DNA from: Sporanaerobium hydrogeniformans
GTDB lineage: Bacteria > Bacillota > Clostridia > Lachnospirales > Cellulosilyticaceae
Direction: 5' to 3'
Assembly: GCF_002735925.1 (NCBI RefSeq)
Contig: NZ_PEDL01000005.1
Span: 121,736-185,735, forward strand
Length of the DNA: 64,000 nt
Shown here: positions 8,587-18,586 of the stretch, in pieces
Numbering within the stretch: the first letter of the stretch is position 1
Layout: the number at the start of each line of letters is the position of its first letter
Notes under the pieces: model-generated
Databases searched by the model: none
Seen by the model: only the letters and a program-made list of their open reading frames with translations
What the model was told of the DNA's origin: nothing
Translations under genes and position numbers: made by a program

Positions 8587-9435
8587 ATGAATATACAATG
8601 GTATCCAGGTCATATGACCAAAACAAAACGATTAATTGAAGAGAATATTAAATTAGTAGACATTGTTATTGAATTATTAGATGCACGTGCCCCTTATAGT
8701 ACAAAAAACCCAGATATTGATAAATTAGCTGGTAGCAAGATGCGACTCATTATTTTGAATAAAGCAGACTTAGCGGATGAAAAAATGACAGAAGTATGGA
8801 TTAAATGGTATAGTGGAAAAAATATCAAGGTCATCCCCATTATTGCCACCAGTGGGAAAGGTATTAAAGAAGTTATAAAAGTAGCTGATGATATGATGCG
8901 TGAAAAAATAGAAAGAGATAAAGCAAGAGGACGTATTTATCGCCCCATACGTGCCATGATTGTAGGAATTCCTAATGTGGGAAAATCTACTTTTATCAAT
9001 TCTTTAGTAGGAAAAGCTAGCACTAAAACAGGTGATAAACCAGGTGTAACTCGGGGAAAACAATGGGTAAAAATTAAAAAGGGCTTTGAACTTTTAGACA
9101 TGCCAGGTATTTTATGGCCTAAGTTTGAAGACCAAGAGGTGGCTTGTAATTTAGCCTACATCGGTTCTATTAATGATAATATACTAGACAATCGTGAATT
9201 AGCCATTGGCCTCATTAAGCTAGGAACAAATCAATTTAAAGAAAAGTTAGAAGAACGCTATAAAGTCTCTTTACAGGAAGATGCCTATGAATCCTTTAAA
9301 GCCATTGCCTTAAAAAGGGGACTTATCAAGTCGGGTGGAGAGTTAGATGAGTTAAGGGCTTCACAAATTATCCTTGATGAGTTCAGAGCAGGAAAATGGG
9401 GACGTATTACTGTAGAAAAACCTAAAACCCATTAA
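8587..9435 (+). CDS. rbgA: Ribosome biogenesis GTPase RbgA (YlqF)
   Basis: RbgA is a circularly permuted GTPase needed for late 50S assembly. The 282-residue protein starts MNIQWYPGHMTKTKR, shows G4 NKAD near residue 58 before G1 GIPNVGKST near 127, then G3 DMPG near 171, which proves the permuted order. The C-terminal RNA-binding extension (about 200-282) is present. It precedes signal peptidases and rnhB, like the B. subtilis ylqF-rnhB order with lepB genes added. Confidence 0.95.
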   Translation: MNIQWYPGHMTKTKRLIEENIKLVDIVIELLDARAPYSTKNPDIDKLAGSKMRLIILNKADLADEKMTEVWIKWYSGKNIKVIPIIATSGKGIKEVIKVADDMMREKIERDKARGRIYRPIRAMIVGIPNVGKSTFINSLVGKASTKTGDKPGVTRGKQWVKIKKGFELLDMPGILWPKFEDQEVACNLAYIGSINDNILDNRELAIGLIKLGTNQFKEKLEERYKVSLQEDAYESFKAIALKRGLIKSGGELDELRASQIILDEFRAGKWGRITVEKPKTH

Positions 9436-9454
9436 CAGAGAAAGAGAGATAACG

Positions 9455-9994
9455 ATGGAAAATACTATGAATCAAGTGAAAAAAGGAATTGAATTTATTA
9501 AAGAGCTTGTTTTGGCTGTTTTGTTAGCATTACTTTTTACATCTTTTATTATGAGTCATAATAAAATTCCTACAGTATCTATGGTGGATACGATTAATGT
9601 AGGTGACCATATTTTAGTAAATTTACTTCCTTATTATTATCGGGATCCAGTTCAAGGAGAAATAGTTGTTTTTAAACAAGGTAAGGAGAGCTGGGTAAAA
9701 CGTGTTATTGGCGAACCAGGAGATCTTATTGATATTCGTGAAGGCAATGTATATGTTAATGGTGAGAAATTAGATGAAAGTAGCTACTTAGCTGGAGAAG
9801 GGATTTCTGAGCCTACACATGCCACTTCGATTATATTTCCTTATCAAGTAGGAGAGGATGAATATTTCCTTATGGGGGATAATCGCCCTGAAAGTGGCGA
9901 TTCACGTTATATTGGAGCAGTAAAGCGTGATAAAATTTATGGAAAAGGATGGATTAAGATTTATCCTTTTAATCAAATGGGTTCTTTAAATTAA
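9455..9994 (+). CDS. lepB: Type I signal peptidase (first of a tandem pair)
   Basis: This membrane serine protease cleaves signal peptides from exported proteins. The 179-residue protein has one N-terminal membrane anchor (about 16-34), catalytic Ser42 in the PTVSMVDTI segment, general base Lys82 in the WVKRVIGEPGD segment, and box E GDNRPESGDSR. It is typical of Gram-positive SipS-type enzymes. A second lepB follows 29 bp downstream. The residue before the Ser is V rather than the usual G (PTGSM), which is slightly unusual. Confidence 0.95.
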   Translation: MENTMNQVKKGIEFIKELVLAVLLALLFTSFIMSHNKIPTVSMVDTINVGDHILVNLLPYYYRDPVQGEIVVFKQGKESWVKRVIGEPGDLIDIREGNVYVNGEKLDESSYLAGEGISEPTHATSIIFPYQVGEDEYFLMGDNRPESGDSRYIGAVKRDKIYGKGWIKIYPFNQMGSLN

Positions 9995-10023
9995 AAAGTT
10001 ATTTAACATAAATGGAGAAATGA

Positions 10024-10572
10024 GTGGCTGGTTTGAAAAATTATGAGCATTCTATAAAAAAAGTAATCGAATGGATAAAAGAACCTTTACTGGCTGTTTT
10101 GGCAGCTGTAATGCTATCTTGCTTTATTATCAGTCATACACATGTTCCTACAGGTTCTATGATTCCTAATATTTATCCAGGAGAACACCTGATTGTTAAT
10201 CGTATGCCGTACTACTATAGGGATCCTAAGCCAGGTGAGATTGTTGTCTTTAAATTAGGAGGAGAAAATCTTATTAAACGTGTGATAGCTGTTCCTGGTG
10301 ATATAATAATGATTCAAGAAGGAAAGGTATACATTAACGCCGTTCCACTAGATGAAGTAGATTATGTAGAGTCAGAGGAAAGCACGTATCTTTTTTCTGA
10401 TTCCCCACTTACCTTTCCTTATAAAGTGCCTGAAGGTTATTATTTTATGATGGGAGATAACCGGAAAAATAGCAAAGATAGTCGCTATTTTGGGGCTATT
10501 CCTAGGGAAAGGATTTTTGCAAAAGCGGGTTTTTGTATCTATCCTTTTGAACGTGTCGGGTTAGTAAGATAG
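10024..10572 (+). CDS. lepB: Type I signal peptidase (second of a tandem pair)
   Basis: A 182-residue paralogue of the preceding gene with GTG start. It has a single N-terminal membrane segment (about 20-37), catalytic Ser45 in canonical PTGSMIP, Lys85 in LIKRVIAVPGD and box E GDNRKNSKDSR. The two proteins share the YYYRDP-PGEIVVFK block, pointing to a local duplication followed by divergence. The partition of substrates between them cannot be inferred. Confidence 0.95.
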   Translation: MAGLKNYEHSIKKVIEWIKEPLLAVLAAVMLSCFIISHTHVPTGSMIPNIYPGEHLIVNRMPYYYRDPKPGEIVVFKLGGENLIKRVIAVPGDIIMIQEGKVYINAVPLDEVDYVESEESTYLFSDSPLTFPYKVPEGYYFMMGDNRKNSKDSRYFGAIPRERIFAKAGFCIYPFERVGLVR

Positions 10573-10580
10573 GAGAAATG

Positions 10581-11345
10581 ATGAAAATATTAGAAATAGA
10601 AAACGATTTAAAGAAACTGAGTATAGAAGAGCTAAATAAAGGTATTGAAAAATATAAAGATGATGAGCGTTTAGGTGTAGTTAAGCTCCTTCAAAAATAT
10701 GAAAAAAAGATGATGAGTTATCAAAAAGAAAAGCAAGAATGGCAGGAAAAGTGTGGTTTTGACAGAAGCTATCATCAGCAATCTCTTACACTTGCGGGTG
10801 TAGATGAGGTAGGGAGGGGGCCACTTGCAGGACCAGTAGTTGCAGCGGCAGTTATCCTTTCACCAGAGGCAAAGCTTATAGGGGTAAAAGATTCTAAAAA
10901 GCTTAGTGAAGAAAGACGCGAGGAACTCTATGATGCTATTATAAAAGAGGCGCTTGCAATAGGTATTGGTATAATAGAAGCACCTATTATAGATGAGATA
11001 AATATTTTACAAGCGACTTTTGAAGCAATGCGTCAAGCACTTCATTATTTAAAGAAGCCTTATGATTATTTACTAGTAGATGGTGATAAAACGATTCCTT
11101 GTATAGAAGTTTCTCAAAGTGCTGTTATTAAAGGAGACGATAAGAGCGCAAGTATTGCAGCAGCGAGTATCATTGCTAAAGTTACTAGAGATAGATTAAT
11201 GAGAGAATATGCTAAAGAATATCCTGGATATGATTGGGAAAACAACAAAGGATATGGTAGCAGTAGGCATTATGAAGCTATTCAGCGATTAGGACTTACA
11301 CCACTTCATCGTAAATCTTTTTTAAAAAATGAGGGGATAGATTGA
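10581..11345 (+). CDS. rnhB: Ribonuclease HII
   Basis: RNase HII removes RNA primers and misinserted ribonucleotides from DNA. The protein has an N-terminal extension of about 70 residues, typical of Firmicutes RnhB, followed by the catalytic domain with LAGVDEVGRGPLAGPVVAA (Asp75, Glu76), LLVDGD and the C-terminal KGYGSSRHYEAI. Of two adjacent ATGs (10578, 10581), the second is better spaced from AGGAGA, which overlaps the lepB stop. The stop overlaps the TTG start of the next gene by 4 bp. Confidence 0.95.
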   Translation: MKILEIENDLKKLSIEELNKGIEKYKDDERLGVVKLLQKYEKKMMSYQKEKQEWQEKCGFDRSYHQQSLTLAGVDEVGRGPLAGPVVAAAVILSPEAKLIGVKDSKKLSEERREELYDAIIKEALAIGIGIIEAPIIDEINILQATFEAMRQALHYLKKPYDYLLVDGDKTIPCIEVSQSAVIKGDDKSASIAAASIIAKVTRDRLMREYAKEYPGYDWENNKGYGSSRHYEAIQRLGLTPLHRKSFLKNEGID

Positions 11346-12805
11346 TTAATCGAGTAACAGTATTCCAAGAATTAATAAGTCAGATAAATAAAAATCAGGT
11401 AAAGGGATTCACCGATTCCCGTTTACTCCTTCAGGCGAAGGAGTTATTTTTAACTCAATTAAATGTAGGAGATATAGTACAAGGAGTTATATCTAAAGGG
11501 GATACAAATAAGCTTTTATTAGAACTTAAAATGGGTTTAAGTTTACCTATAGAACTTGATGGACAGGTGGAGATTGGAAAATGGATGCAGTTTATTGTAC
11601 AGGACAAAACACAGGGAAAATGTGTTTTAAAACCTCATGATATAGGAAAAGAGGTAGGTGTTGTAGATAAAACACTGCAAGAATGGAAGTTGCCTGATAA
11701 TTCTCAGATGAGAGAAATAATTAATGATTTTATAAAGAAACAATTACCTATGAATAAAGAAGTTTTAATGAAAGTGTATGGTTTAGCTAGAGGGCTAGAA
11801 TTACCAATTAAGGTTTTAGTAAACTTTATAGAGGGTGGAATACCTTTAACAGAGAATAAGGGACAAATATTAGTTCAACTTAAAACAGGAGGTCTTGATG
11901 AACTGGTACGGTCTATAAAGGAGTTACTTATAAAGATAGAAGAACCTATTCTTTTGAAAGAGGCATTTGAAACCTTAGCAGCGAAAGTATCACCAGGAAA
12001 GCTAGAAGATGTTTTAAAGAGTCTTGTAGTAGAAAATATAGTCTATAATGAAAAAGCACAAGGTCCTATATTGATCAATAAAGATGGAGGAGCCCTGTTT
12101 TCAACTAACCTTACCTCAGAGCTATTTAACCAAGAGAAACAGGAAGGGTTAAATAGTATACAAGGAGAGGCATTTTCACGTCTTTTACAATTTGTTGAAA
12201 AGCAACCTTTTCTTTTGAAGAAGGTAGTAAGTTTACTCTATGATGAAAAAATAGTGTTTCAGCCCAAGGACACAAAAGCAATAAAAGAAGAGGCAAGTAA
12301 GCCGGTAGCAACTTATGAAGTGCTTGAAAAGCTTACAAAAACCTTAGAAAAAGCAAATCTATCTCTAGAAGATAAAGAGATACTTCATCAATTAAAACAG
12401 CCACTAACTGTTTTAAAAGAAGCGAATGTGGAAGGACAGTACTATCTCTTCCCTATTGCAACACCACAAAAAAATGTGCAAGGTGAAATGTATTTTTTTG
12501 AATCTAAAAAAGGAAAAAACAAGAAAAAGAATTCACTTTATGTTGTTCTTGCACTTACTTTCCCACATTTGCATAATATGGAAATACATATTCAAAAAGA
12601 AGAAAAGACTCTTCTGTTTCAACTCAAGGTAGAGGATGAAAGTATTAAAAATCATATTTTACCGTACTTGCCAAATCTTCAGCAATTAGTAGAGGAGACA
12701 GGCTTTACTATGCAAGGGCTGTTTTGGAGTTATTTAAAAGAGGAGGACCTTCCTGTTGAACCACTTAAGGATGGTAGCTTACAGCATATGGATTACAAAG
12801 TGTGA
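11342..12805 (+). CDS. YlqG-like protein of unknown function
   Basis: A 487-residue, lysine- and glutamate-rich protein with no signal peptide, membrane segment or catalytic motif that I recognise. Position between rnhB and an FlhB-C-terminal-like gene matches ylqG of B. subtilis, whose C-terminal half is remotely FliK-like (flagellar hook-length control); the match here is by synteny and general character rather than by clear motifs. The start is TTG at 11342, preceded by GAGGGG and overlapping the rnhB stop, which indicates translational coupling. No flagellar genes lie in the window. Confidence 0.6.
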   Translation: MINRVTVFQELISQINKNQVKGFTDSRLLLQAKELFLTQLNVGDIVQGVISKGDTNKLLLELKMGLSLPIELDGQVEIGKWMQFIVQDKTQGKCVLKPHDIGKEVGVVDKTLQEWKLPDNSQMREIINDFIKKQLPMNKEVLMKVYGLARGLELPIKVLVNFIEGGIPLTENKGQILVQLKTGGLDELVRSIKELLIKIEEPILLKEAFETLAAKVSPGKLEDVLKSLVVENIVYNEKAQGPILINKDGGALFSTNLTSELFNQEKQEGLNSIQGEAFSRLLQFVEKQPFLLKKVVSLLYDEKIVFQPKDTKAIKEEASKPVATYEVLEKLTKTLEKANLSLEDKEILHQLKQPLTVLKEANVEGQYYLFPIATPQKNVQGEMYFFESKKGKNKKKNSLYVVLALTFPHLHNMEIHIQKEEKTLLFQLKVEDESIKNHILPYLPNLQQLVEETGFTMQGLFWSYLKEEDLPVEPLKDGSLQHMDYKV

Positions 12806-12813
12806 GGTGAGAA

Positions 12814-13101
12814 ATGAAATATAAACATGAGAGAAAAGCAGCAGCTTTGTCCTATAACGAAGAAATGACTGCACCTACTGTTGTGGCAAGTGGTAAAGGT
12901 AAAGTTGCTGAAAATATTTTGAAAGAAGCAGAAAAGCATGGTGTACCTGTTTATCAAGATAACAAACTGGCTACAATCTTAACAGAAATAGAAGTAGGAA
13001 ATCAAATTCCTGCAGAACTTTATGAATTAGTAGCAAAGATTATGGTGTTTGTAGGAGATATGGATAAATTATATGCAAAAACAAAAAGTACACATGAATA
13101 A
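12814..13101 (+). CDS. ylqH: YlqH/FlhB C-terminal-like protein
   Basis: A 95-residue stand-alone version of the cytoplasmic domain of FlhB/YscU, the export switch of type III secretion and flagella. Visible: VVASGKGKVAENILKEAEKHG and the downstream IPAELYELVAKIMVFV. The autocleavage tetrapeptide NPTH of true FlhB is replaced by APTV (residues 20-23), so self-cleavage is not expected. No membrane domain is present. It follows the YlqG-like gene, and an 8-bp overlap links it to yraN. Confidence 0.85.
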   Translation: MKYKHERKAAALSYNEEMTAPTVVASGKGKVAENILKEAEKHGVPVYQDNKLATILTEIEVGNQIPAELYELVAKIMVFVGDMDKLYAKTKSTHE

Positions 13102-13432
13102 AAGAGAACTAGGTAACTACTATGAAGAGTTAGCTGTTCAATATTTAAAGGAAAAAGGTTATAGAATACTAAATAAGAATTTTTATTGCCGCTTTGGTGA
13201 AATAGATATTATTGCTGAGCAAAATAAAACACTTGTATTTGTAGAAGTTAAATATAGGCAAAGCAGTTATTTTGGTTATCCTTGTGAAGCAGTTAACTAT
13301 AAGAAAAGACAACGGATTGGACGCACTGCCTGTTTTTATTTAAGACAGTATTATCGTTATGAAGTAAGTTGTCGATTTGATATTATTGAAGTTTTAGAGG
13401 GCAATATACATCATATAGAATCAGCTTTTTAA
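13094..13432 (+). CDS. yraN: YraN family (UPF0102) putative endonuclease
   Basis: A 112-residue protein with a minimal PD-(D/E)XK fold: NKRELGNYYEELAVQYLKE, then FGEIDIIAEQ and FVEVKYRQ, giving the catalytic series E, D, E-x-K. The start at 13094 fits the family N-terminus and overlaps the previous gene by 8 bp; an upstream in-frame ATG at 13073 is less likely because it would add seven unconserved residues. Its function is not established; a Holliday junction resolvase-like role has been proposed from the fold. Confidence 0.9.
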   Translation: MNKRELGNYYEELAVQYLKEKGYRILNKNFYCRFGEIDIIAEQNKTLVFVEVKYRQSSYFGYPCEAVNYKKRQRIGRTACFYLRQYYRYEVSCRFDIIEVLEGNIHHIESAF

Positions 13433-13444
13433 AAGGAGTAAGAA

Positions 13445-14272
13445 ATGAACGAAAAGTATCCTTATCGATTGATAACGAATAAAGAGGTGACTTATTTACA
13501 ATTTAGTTTATGGGAAAAAGAAGACAAACTAGTCCATGGATTTACCACAAGGCACGGTGGTGTAAGTACGGGTATTTTAGCTAGCCTAAACCTGGGTTTT
13601 AATAGAGGTGATGACAAGGAGAAGGTATATGAAAACTATCAACGAGTATGTAAGGCCCTGGAGGTAGAGTGTTCTTCTTTGGTTCTTTCTAAACAAGTAC
13701 ATGAAACACATATTGAAAAGGTGACAGAAGAAGAAAAAGGAAATGGGTTTAATCGACCCAATAAGTGGGAGAGTGTAGATGGTCTTTATACACGCACAAA
13801 GGGAGTAACATTAGTTACTCATTTTGCAGATTGTGTTCCTCTCTTTTTTTATGCTCCTGGTTATGATATTGTAGGAATGGCACATGCAGGTTGGCGTGGA
13901 ACGGTGGGGCAAATAGGACGAAAGATGGTAGAACTTTGGGTGGAAAAAGAATGTATACCTCTTTCGGCTATTCAAGTAGCTATTGGCCCTTCTATTGGCC
14001 CTTGTTGTTTTGAAGTAGATAAAGAGGTAGCAGATATTTTTAAAGCTGTTTTTGGTGAGGAAGATTTTATACAAAACACATCTAAAGAGCAAAAATATAA
14101 CATTGATTTATGGGCCTGTAATAAGCAGGTACTTATGAATTGCGGAATCCTTGAACATAATATAGTAGTAAGTAAGCTGTGTACATGTTGTCACGATAAC
14201 TTGTTTTTTTCACATCGCAAAACGAAAGGACAACGAGGAACATTAGGAGGATTTATGGCTCTGAAAGACTAA
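13445..14272 (+). CDS. pgeF: YfiH/PgeF family laccase-domain protein
   Basis: A 275-residue protein of the DUF152 / polyphenol oxidase family. Diagnostic stretches are HGFTTRHGGVS, FADCVPLFFY, MAHAGWRGTVGQIG and the C-terminal CTCCHDNLFFSHRKTKGQRG with metal-binding His and Cys. Members are reported as peptidoglycan editing factors or purine nucleoside phosphorylases; which applies here is open. The SD AAAAGGAG lies 7 nt before the ATG. Confidence 0.9.
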   Translation: MNEKYPYRLITNKEVTYLQFSLWEKEDKLVHGFTTRHGGVSTGILASLNLGFNRGDDKEKVYENYQRVCKALEVECSSLVLSKQVHETHIEKVTEEEKGNGFNRPNKWESVDGLYTRTKGVTLVTHFADCVPLFFYAPGYDIVGMAHAGWRGTVGQIGRKMVELWVEKECIPLSAIQVAIGPSIGPCCFEVDKEVADIFKAVFGEEDFIQNTSKEQKYNIDLWACNKQVLMNCGILEHNIVVSKLCTCCHDNLFFSHRKTKGQRGTLGGFMALKD

Positions 14273-14285
14273 GGAGATGAGAGAC

Positions 14286-15626
14286 TTGAATTATAAAGAA
14301 CATAAAATTATGGCAGTTGAGCCAGAAAGTATTGCAGAAGAAGTAGGAATAGAGGCAGGTGATACACTGCTTGGGATTAATGAAGAAAATATACAAGATG
14401 TTTTTGATTATCGTTATCTTATAGCAGACGAAGAAATAACGTTAGCTATTCGTAAGGCTAATGGAGAGGAATGGGCCATTGAGATAGAAAAGGAATATGG
14501 TGAAGATTTAGGGTTAGTATTTGAAAATAGTTTGATGGACGAATTAATCCGTTGCCGTAATAAGTGCCTTTTCTGTTTCATTGACCAACTTCCTCCCAAT
14601 ATGCGTGAAACGGTTTATTTTAAAGATGATGATTGGCGTATGTCCTTTTTAAATGGAAACTATATTACATTAACAAATATGGCGGAAACCGATATGGACA
14701 GACTTATTAAATATCACTTATCGCCTATCAATATTTCTATACATGCTACTTCTAAAGAGATTAGAGAACATATGCTTACTAATCGTTTTGCAGGTGATAT
14801 TATTAGTCAAATTAAACGTTTAGTTGAAGCAGGTATTGAAATTAATGGACAGATTGTACTTTGTAAAGGGATTAATGATGGCGAAGTACTTGATCAAACG
14901 ATTCGTGATTTAAGTGCCTTTATTCCACATATTTTATCACTTACTGTTGTACCAGTTGGCATTTCAAAATTTAGGGAGGGTCTAGCTTCTTTGAAGGGAT
15001 TTGATAAAGAGTCTTCTAGAGAAGTTATAGATATTATTCATAGTTGGCAGAACTATTATTTGGAAAAGATGAAGACACGATTTGTTTTTGCTGCTGATGA
15101 ATTTTATATAAAGGGGGAGGTACCACTTCCTACCTATGAAGAGTATGAGGATTTTCCTGTTTTAGATAATGGGGTAGGGATGGCTACCAAGTTTAGACAT
15201 GAGCTCCTAGAGGCACTTGAGCAAAAGGATTGGAGTAAAGTCTCACAAAAACCTTTTAAAGCCAGTATAGTGACAGGATGTCTTACCGAGGATTTTATGA
15301 AGGAATGCGTTCAACTTTTAAAAGAAAAATGTCCAAGTCTTACCCTAGAAGTTTATCCAGTAAGTAATCATTTTTTTGGCGAAGAGATTACTGTAACCGG
15401 TTTATTAACGGGACAAGATATTTTAAGAACCTTAAGGCAAAAAGAAAATTTAGGACAAGTCGTGCTTTTAGCTGAAAATATGTTAAAATGTGGTGAAAAC
15501 ATTTTATTAGATGATTACAGTATAGAGCGTCTACAAGAAGAACTACGTCTACCTATTGTGATTGTTCCTAATCAAGGGAGCCTGTGGCTAGATCAAATTA
15601 TAGAATTAAAGGAGAAACAAATATGA
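14286..15626 (+). CDS. DUF512 family protein with PDZ-like and radical-SAM-like domains
   Basis: A roughly 446-residue protein of conserved unknown function found next to der in Clostridia. It has an N-terminal PDZ-like segment (about 8-75, with [15 protein letters not shown]), then an unusual cysteine cluster C90-x3-C94-x2-C97 in the [14 protein letters not shown] motif, then the rest of a TIM-barrel-like domain and a C-terminal DUF512 region. The cluster recalls radical SAM enzymes. The SD AAGGAG is directly adjacent to ATG 14277 but well spaced from TTG 14286, so I place the start at TTG. The stop overlaps der by ATGA. Confidence 0.85.
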   Translation: MNYKEHKIMAVEPESIAEEVGIEAGDTLLGINEENIQDVFDYRYLIADEEITLAIRKANGEEWAIEIEKEYGEDLGLVFENSLMDELIRCRNKCLFCFIDQLPPNMRETVYFKDDDWRMSFLNGNYITLTNMAETDMDRLIKYHLSPINISIHATSKEIREHMLTNRFAGDIISQIKRLVEAGIEINGQIVLCKGINDGEVLDQTIRDLSAFIPHILSLTVVPVGISKFREGLASLKGFDKESSREVIDIIHSWQNYYLEKMKTRFVFAADEFYIKGEVPLPTYEEYEDFPVLDNGVGMATKFRHELLEALEQKDWSKVSQKPFKASIVTGCLTEDFMKECVQLLKEKCPSLTLEVYPVSNHFFGEEITVTGLLTGQDILRTLRQKENLGQVVLLAENMLKCGENILLDDYSIERLQEELRLPIVIVPNQGSLWLDQIIELKEKQI

Positions 15627-16948
15627 GCAAACCAATTGTAGCTGTTATAGGGAGACCAAATGTTGGAAAGTCTACCCTATTTAATCGCTTAACAAAATCA
15701 AAAACATCCATTGTTGATGATACACCTGGCGTGACACGTGACCGTATTTATGGAGAAGTAGAATGGCTTACCCATAAATTCACCTTAATTGATACAGGAG
15801 GAATTGAACCAGAAAGTACAGATATTATTTTAAGTCAAATGCGTAGACAAGCTGAAGCCGCTATTGAAGCAGCAGATGTTATTGTCTTCCTTGTAGATGT
15901 GAAAACAGGTTTAACAGATTCAGACATGCAGGTAGCAAACATGCTACGTAAGTCACATAAACCAGTTGTGTTAGTAGTAAACAAAGTAGATGATATGATT
16001 AAACAAGTGATGGGAGTATACGAGTTTTATAACTTAGGATTAGGTGATCCTGTACCTATTTCAGCAGGTCAACCTCTTAACTTAGGAGATATGCTTGATG
16101 AGATAGTAGCACATTTTAAAGTAGATCAAGAAGAAGTTGAAGAAGATGATCGCATTAAAGTAGCTATTATTGGTAAACCCAATGTAGGAAAATCCTCTTT
16201 AGTTAATAAAATAGTAGGAGAAGAGCGTGTTATTGTTAGTGACATTGCAGGTACTACAAGAGATTCAGTGGATACAGACGTAGAGATAAATGGTCAAAGA
16301 TATACACTAATTGATACAGCTGGACTTAGGCGAAAAAGTAAAATTAAAGAATCTATTGAAAAGTATAGTATTATTCGTACTGTAGCAGCTATTGAGCGTG
16401 CAGATATTATCCTCATTATGATTGATGCAAAAGAAGGTATTACAGAGCAAGATACTAAAATTGCTGGAATGGCTCATGAAGCTGGTAAAGGTTGTATTAT
16501 CGTAGTTAATAAGTGGGATGACATTGAAAAAAATGATAAGACCATGAATGTCTATTTAAAGGACATTACGAATACACTAGCTTATATGCAATATGCACCT
16601 TGCCAATTTATTTCAGCTAAAACAGGGCAACGCCTATCTAAGCTTTTTGAGACTATTTATGCAATTGCTCAGAATCAAACAATGCGTATTAGTACAGGTG
16701 TATTAAATGATGTACTCTATGAAGCAATGGCTATGAATCAACCACCCTCTGACAAGGGTAAACCACTTAAGATTTTCTATATGACTCAAGTGAGCGTCAA
16801 ACCACCTACTTTTGTTATTTTCGTCAATGATAAGGAATTGATGCATTTCTCTTATCAGCGCTATATAGAAAACCAAATGAGAGAAGCTTTTGGCTTTAAA
16901 GGTACACCACTTAGGTTTATAATAAGGGAAAAAGGGGAGAAGGATTAA
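15623..16948 (+). CDS. der: Ribosome-associated GTPase Der (EngA)
   Basis: Der is an essential 50S assembly factor with two tandem GTPase domains. The 441-residue protein shows P-loops GRPNVGKST (near residue 10) and GKPNVGKSS (near 184), DTPGVTRDR and DTAG motifs, NKVD and NKWD specificity motifs, and a C-terminal KH-like domain (about 350-441). The ATG overlaps the previous stop as ATGA and has the SD AAGGAGA. plsY starts one base after its stop. Confidence 0.97.
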   Translation: MSKPIVAVIGRPNVGKSTLFNRLTKSKTSIVDDTPGVTRDRIYGEVEWLTHKFTLIDTGGIEPESTDIILSQMRRQAEAAIEAADVIVFLVDVKTGLTDSDMQVANMLRKSHKPVVLVVNKVDDMIKQVMGVYEFYNLGLGDPVPISAGQPLNLGDMLDEIVAHFKVDQEEVEEDDRIKVAIIGKPNVGKSSLVNKIVGEERVIVSDIAGTTRDSVDTDVEINGQRYTLIDTAGLRRKSKIKESIEKYSIIRTVAAIERADIILIMIDAKEGITEQDTKIAGMAHEAGKGCIIVVNKWDDIEKNDKTMNVYLKDITNTLAYMQYAPCQFISAKTGQRLSKLFETIYAIAQNQTMRISTGVLNDVLYEAMAMNQPPSDKGKPLKIFYMTQVSVKPPTFVIFVNDKELMHFSYQRYIENQMREAFGFKGTPLRFIIREKGEKD

Positions 16949-16949
16949 T

Positions 16950-17564
16950 ATGTATCGACTTATATCATTTGTGATCGGCTACCTATTTGGGGGCATTCAG
17001 TCAGCTATTTTATATGGTAAGCTTAAAGGGATTAACATCACAGAACAAGGAAGTGGTAATCCAGGAACAACAAATGCTATTCGGGTTATGGGTAAAAAAG
17101 CAGGTGCTATTGTACTAATAGCAGATGTTTTTAAGGCAGTAGTAGCCATTTGTTTGGCTAGAATGTTATTTCAAAACGAGCCAAGCATTTTAGTTGGACT
17201 TTACAGTGGAATAGGTGCCATTATTGGGCATAATTATCCTGTGTTTTTTAAATTTAAAGGAGGAAAAGGGATTGCAACAACAGCAGGTACACTTATTGCT
17301 GTTGATTACCGTTTATTTTTAATTTCTGCAGCAATCTTTTTGATTTGCTTTGGGATTACTCGTATTGTATCGCTAAGCTCTCTTTTGTTATCTGCTGCAG
17401 TACCCATTCTCCTTATTTTGTTTTACTGTGGGGAACAAGGAAATGTTGGCATAGAGGCAATGCTTCTTGGATTTGTCATTACAGCACTTGCTTTTTACCG
17501 TCACAAAGCCAATATTCGCAGACTTATTGATGGAACAGAAGCAAAGCTAACGAGCAAAAAATAG
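16950..17564 (+). CDS. plsY: Glycerol-3-phosphate acyltransferase PlsY
   Basis: PlsY transfers acyl groups from acyl phosphate to glycerol-3-phosphate, the first step of phospholipid synthesis. The 204-residue integral membrane protein has about five hydrophobic segments and the three family motifs: GSGNPGTTNAIRVMG, GHNYPVFFKFKGGKG and the C-terminal ALAFYRHKANIRRL. It is followed by gpsA, which makes its substrate, so the two form a functional operon. Confidence 0.96.
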   Translation: MYRLISFVIGYLFGGIQSAILYGKLKGINITEQGSGNPGTTNAIRVMGKKAGAIVLIADVFKAVVAICLARMLFQNEPSILVGLYSGIGAIIGHNYPVFFKFKGGKGIATTAGTLIAVDYRLFLISAAIFLICFGITRIVSLSSLLLSAAVPILLILFYCGEQGNVGIEAMLLGFVITALAFYRHKANIRRLIDGTEAKLTSKK

Positions 17565-17581
17565 AAAAGAAGGTGGTTCCT

Positions 17582-18574
17582 ATGAAAAATATAGCAGTAA
17601 TAGGCGCAGGAGGTTGGGGACTTGCACTTGCCCTACTTCTTAATGAAAAAGGAAATAATGTAACGATTTGGTGTTATGATGAAGTAGAAAAAAACATGAT
17701 TCTGCAGCATAGAGAAAATAAACGATGTCTACCAGGTATTAAATTGCCAATTGAAATGGCTTTTTTAACCAATATGGATGAAGTATTAAGAGATAAAGAT
17801 GTTGCTATTTTAGCAGTACCTTCTAAAGCTATTCGTACAACAGCAGAGTTAATGAAACCCTATCTTTCTAAAGATACGATTATTGTAAATGTATCAAAAG
17901 GAATAGAAAACGAGACTTTAATGCGTTTGTCAGAAGTTATTAATGAAGTTTTACCTGAAAATAAAGTTGTTGTTTTGTCTGGACCAAGTCATGCAGAAGA
18001 GGTTGCACGCCATGTCCCCACAACAGTGGCTGTGAGTAGCTTGGATGAAGCGAGTAGTGAGTTTATTCAAGAGCTATTTATGAGTCATTATTTCCGTGTT
18101 TATACAAACGATGATTTAATCGGCATAGAAATGGGAGGTGCACTTAAAAATGTAATTGCTCTTGCAGCAGGTGTGATTGAAGGAATGAATTATGGTGACA
18201 ACACTAAAGCTGCCCTTATTACACGGGGCATTGCAGAGATTACTAGGCTAGGTGTAGCTATGGGAGGAAAAGCAAGTACTTTTGCAGGCTTAGCTGGTAT
18301 TGGCGATTTAATTGTAACTTGTACGAGTGGTCATAGTCGTAATCGGCGTGCAGGTGAACTTTTAGGACAAGGCTATACCATTGATGAAGCTTTAAAAAAG
18401 GTAAATATGGTAGTAGAAGGTGTACCTACTGCAAAGGCAGCTCATGCATTGATGCTTAAATATGCTATTGAAATGCCTATTATTGAAGCAGTCTATCAAG
18501 CATTATTTGAAAATAAATCTACAGCAGAAGCCATTACAATGCTTATGCAACGTGATAAAAAAAGTGAACTTTAA
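17582..18574 (+). CDS. gpsA: Glycerol-3-phosphate dehydrogenase [NAD(P)+] GpsA
   Basis: GpsA reduces dihydroxyacetone phosphate to sn-glycerol-3-phosphate for phospholipid synthesis. The 330-residue protein begins MKNIAVIGAGGWGLALAL (Rossmann GxGxxG), with VSKGIE, LSGPSHAEEVA, the catalytic Lys in GALKNVIALAAG and a C-terminal substrate loop NRRAGELLGQG. An SD AAGGTGG precedes ATG 17582; an in-frame GTG at 17573 is part of that SD and is rejected. Confidence 0.97.
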   Translation: MKNIAVIGAGGWGLALALLLNEKGNNVTIWCYDEVEKNMILQHRENKRCLPGIKLPIEMAFLTNMDEVLRDKDVAILAVPSKAIRTTAELMKPYLSKDTIIVNVSKGIENETLMRLSEVINEVLPENKVVVLSGPSHAEEVARHVPTTVAVSSLDEASSEFIQELFMSHYFRVYTNDDLIGIEMGGALKNVIALAAGVIEGMNYGDNTKAALITRGIAEITRLGVAMGGKASTFAGLAGIGDLIVTCTSGHSRNRRAGELLGQGYTIDEALKKVNMVVEGVPTAKAAHALMLKYAIEMPIIEAVYQALFENKSTAEAITMLMQRDKKSEL

Positions 18575-18586
18575 ATAAAGAATAAG

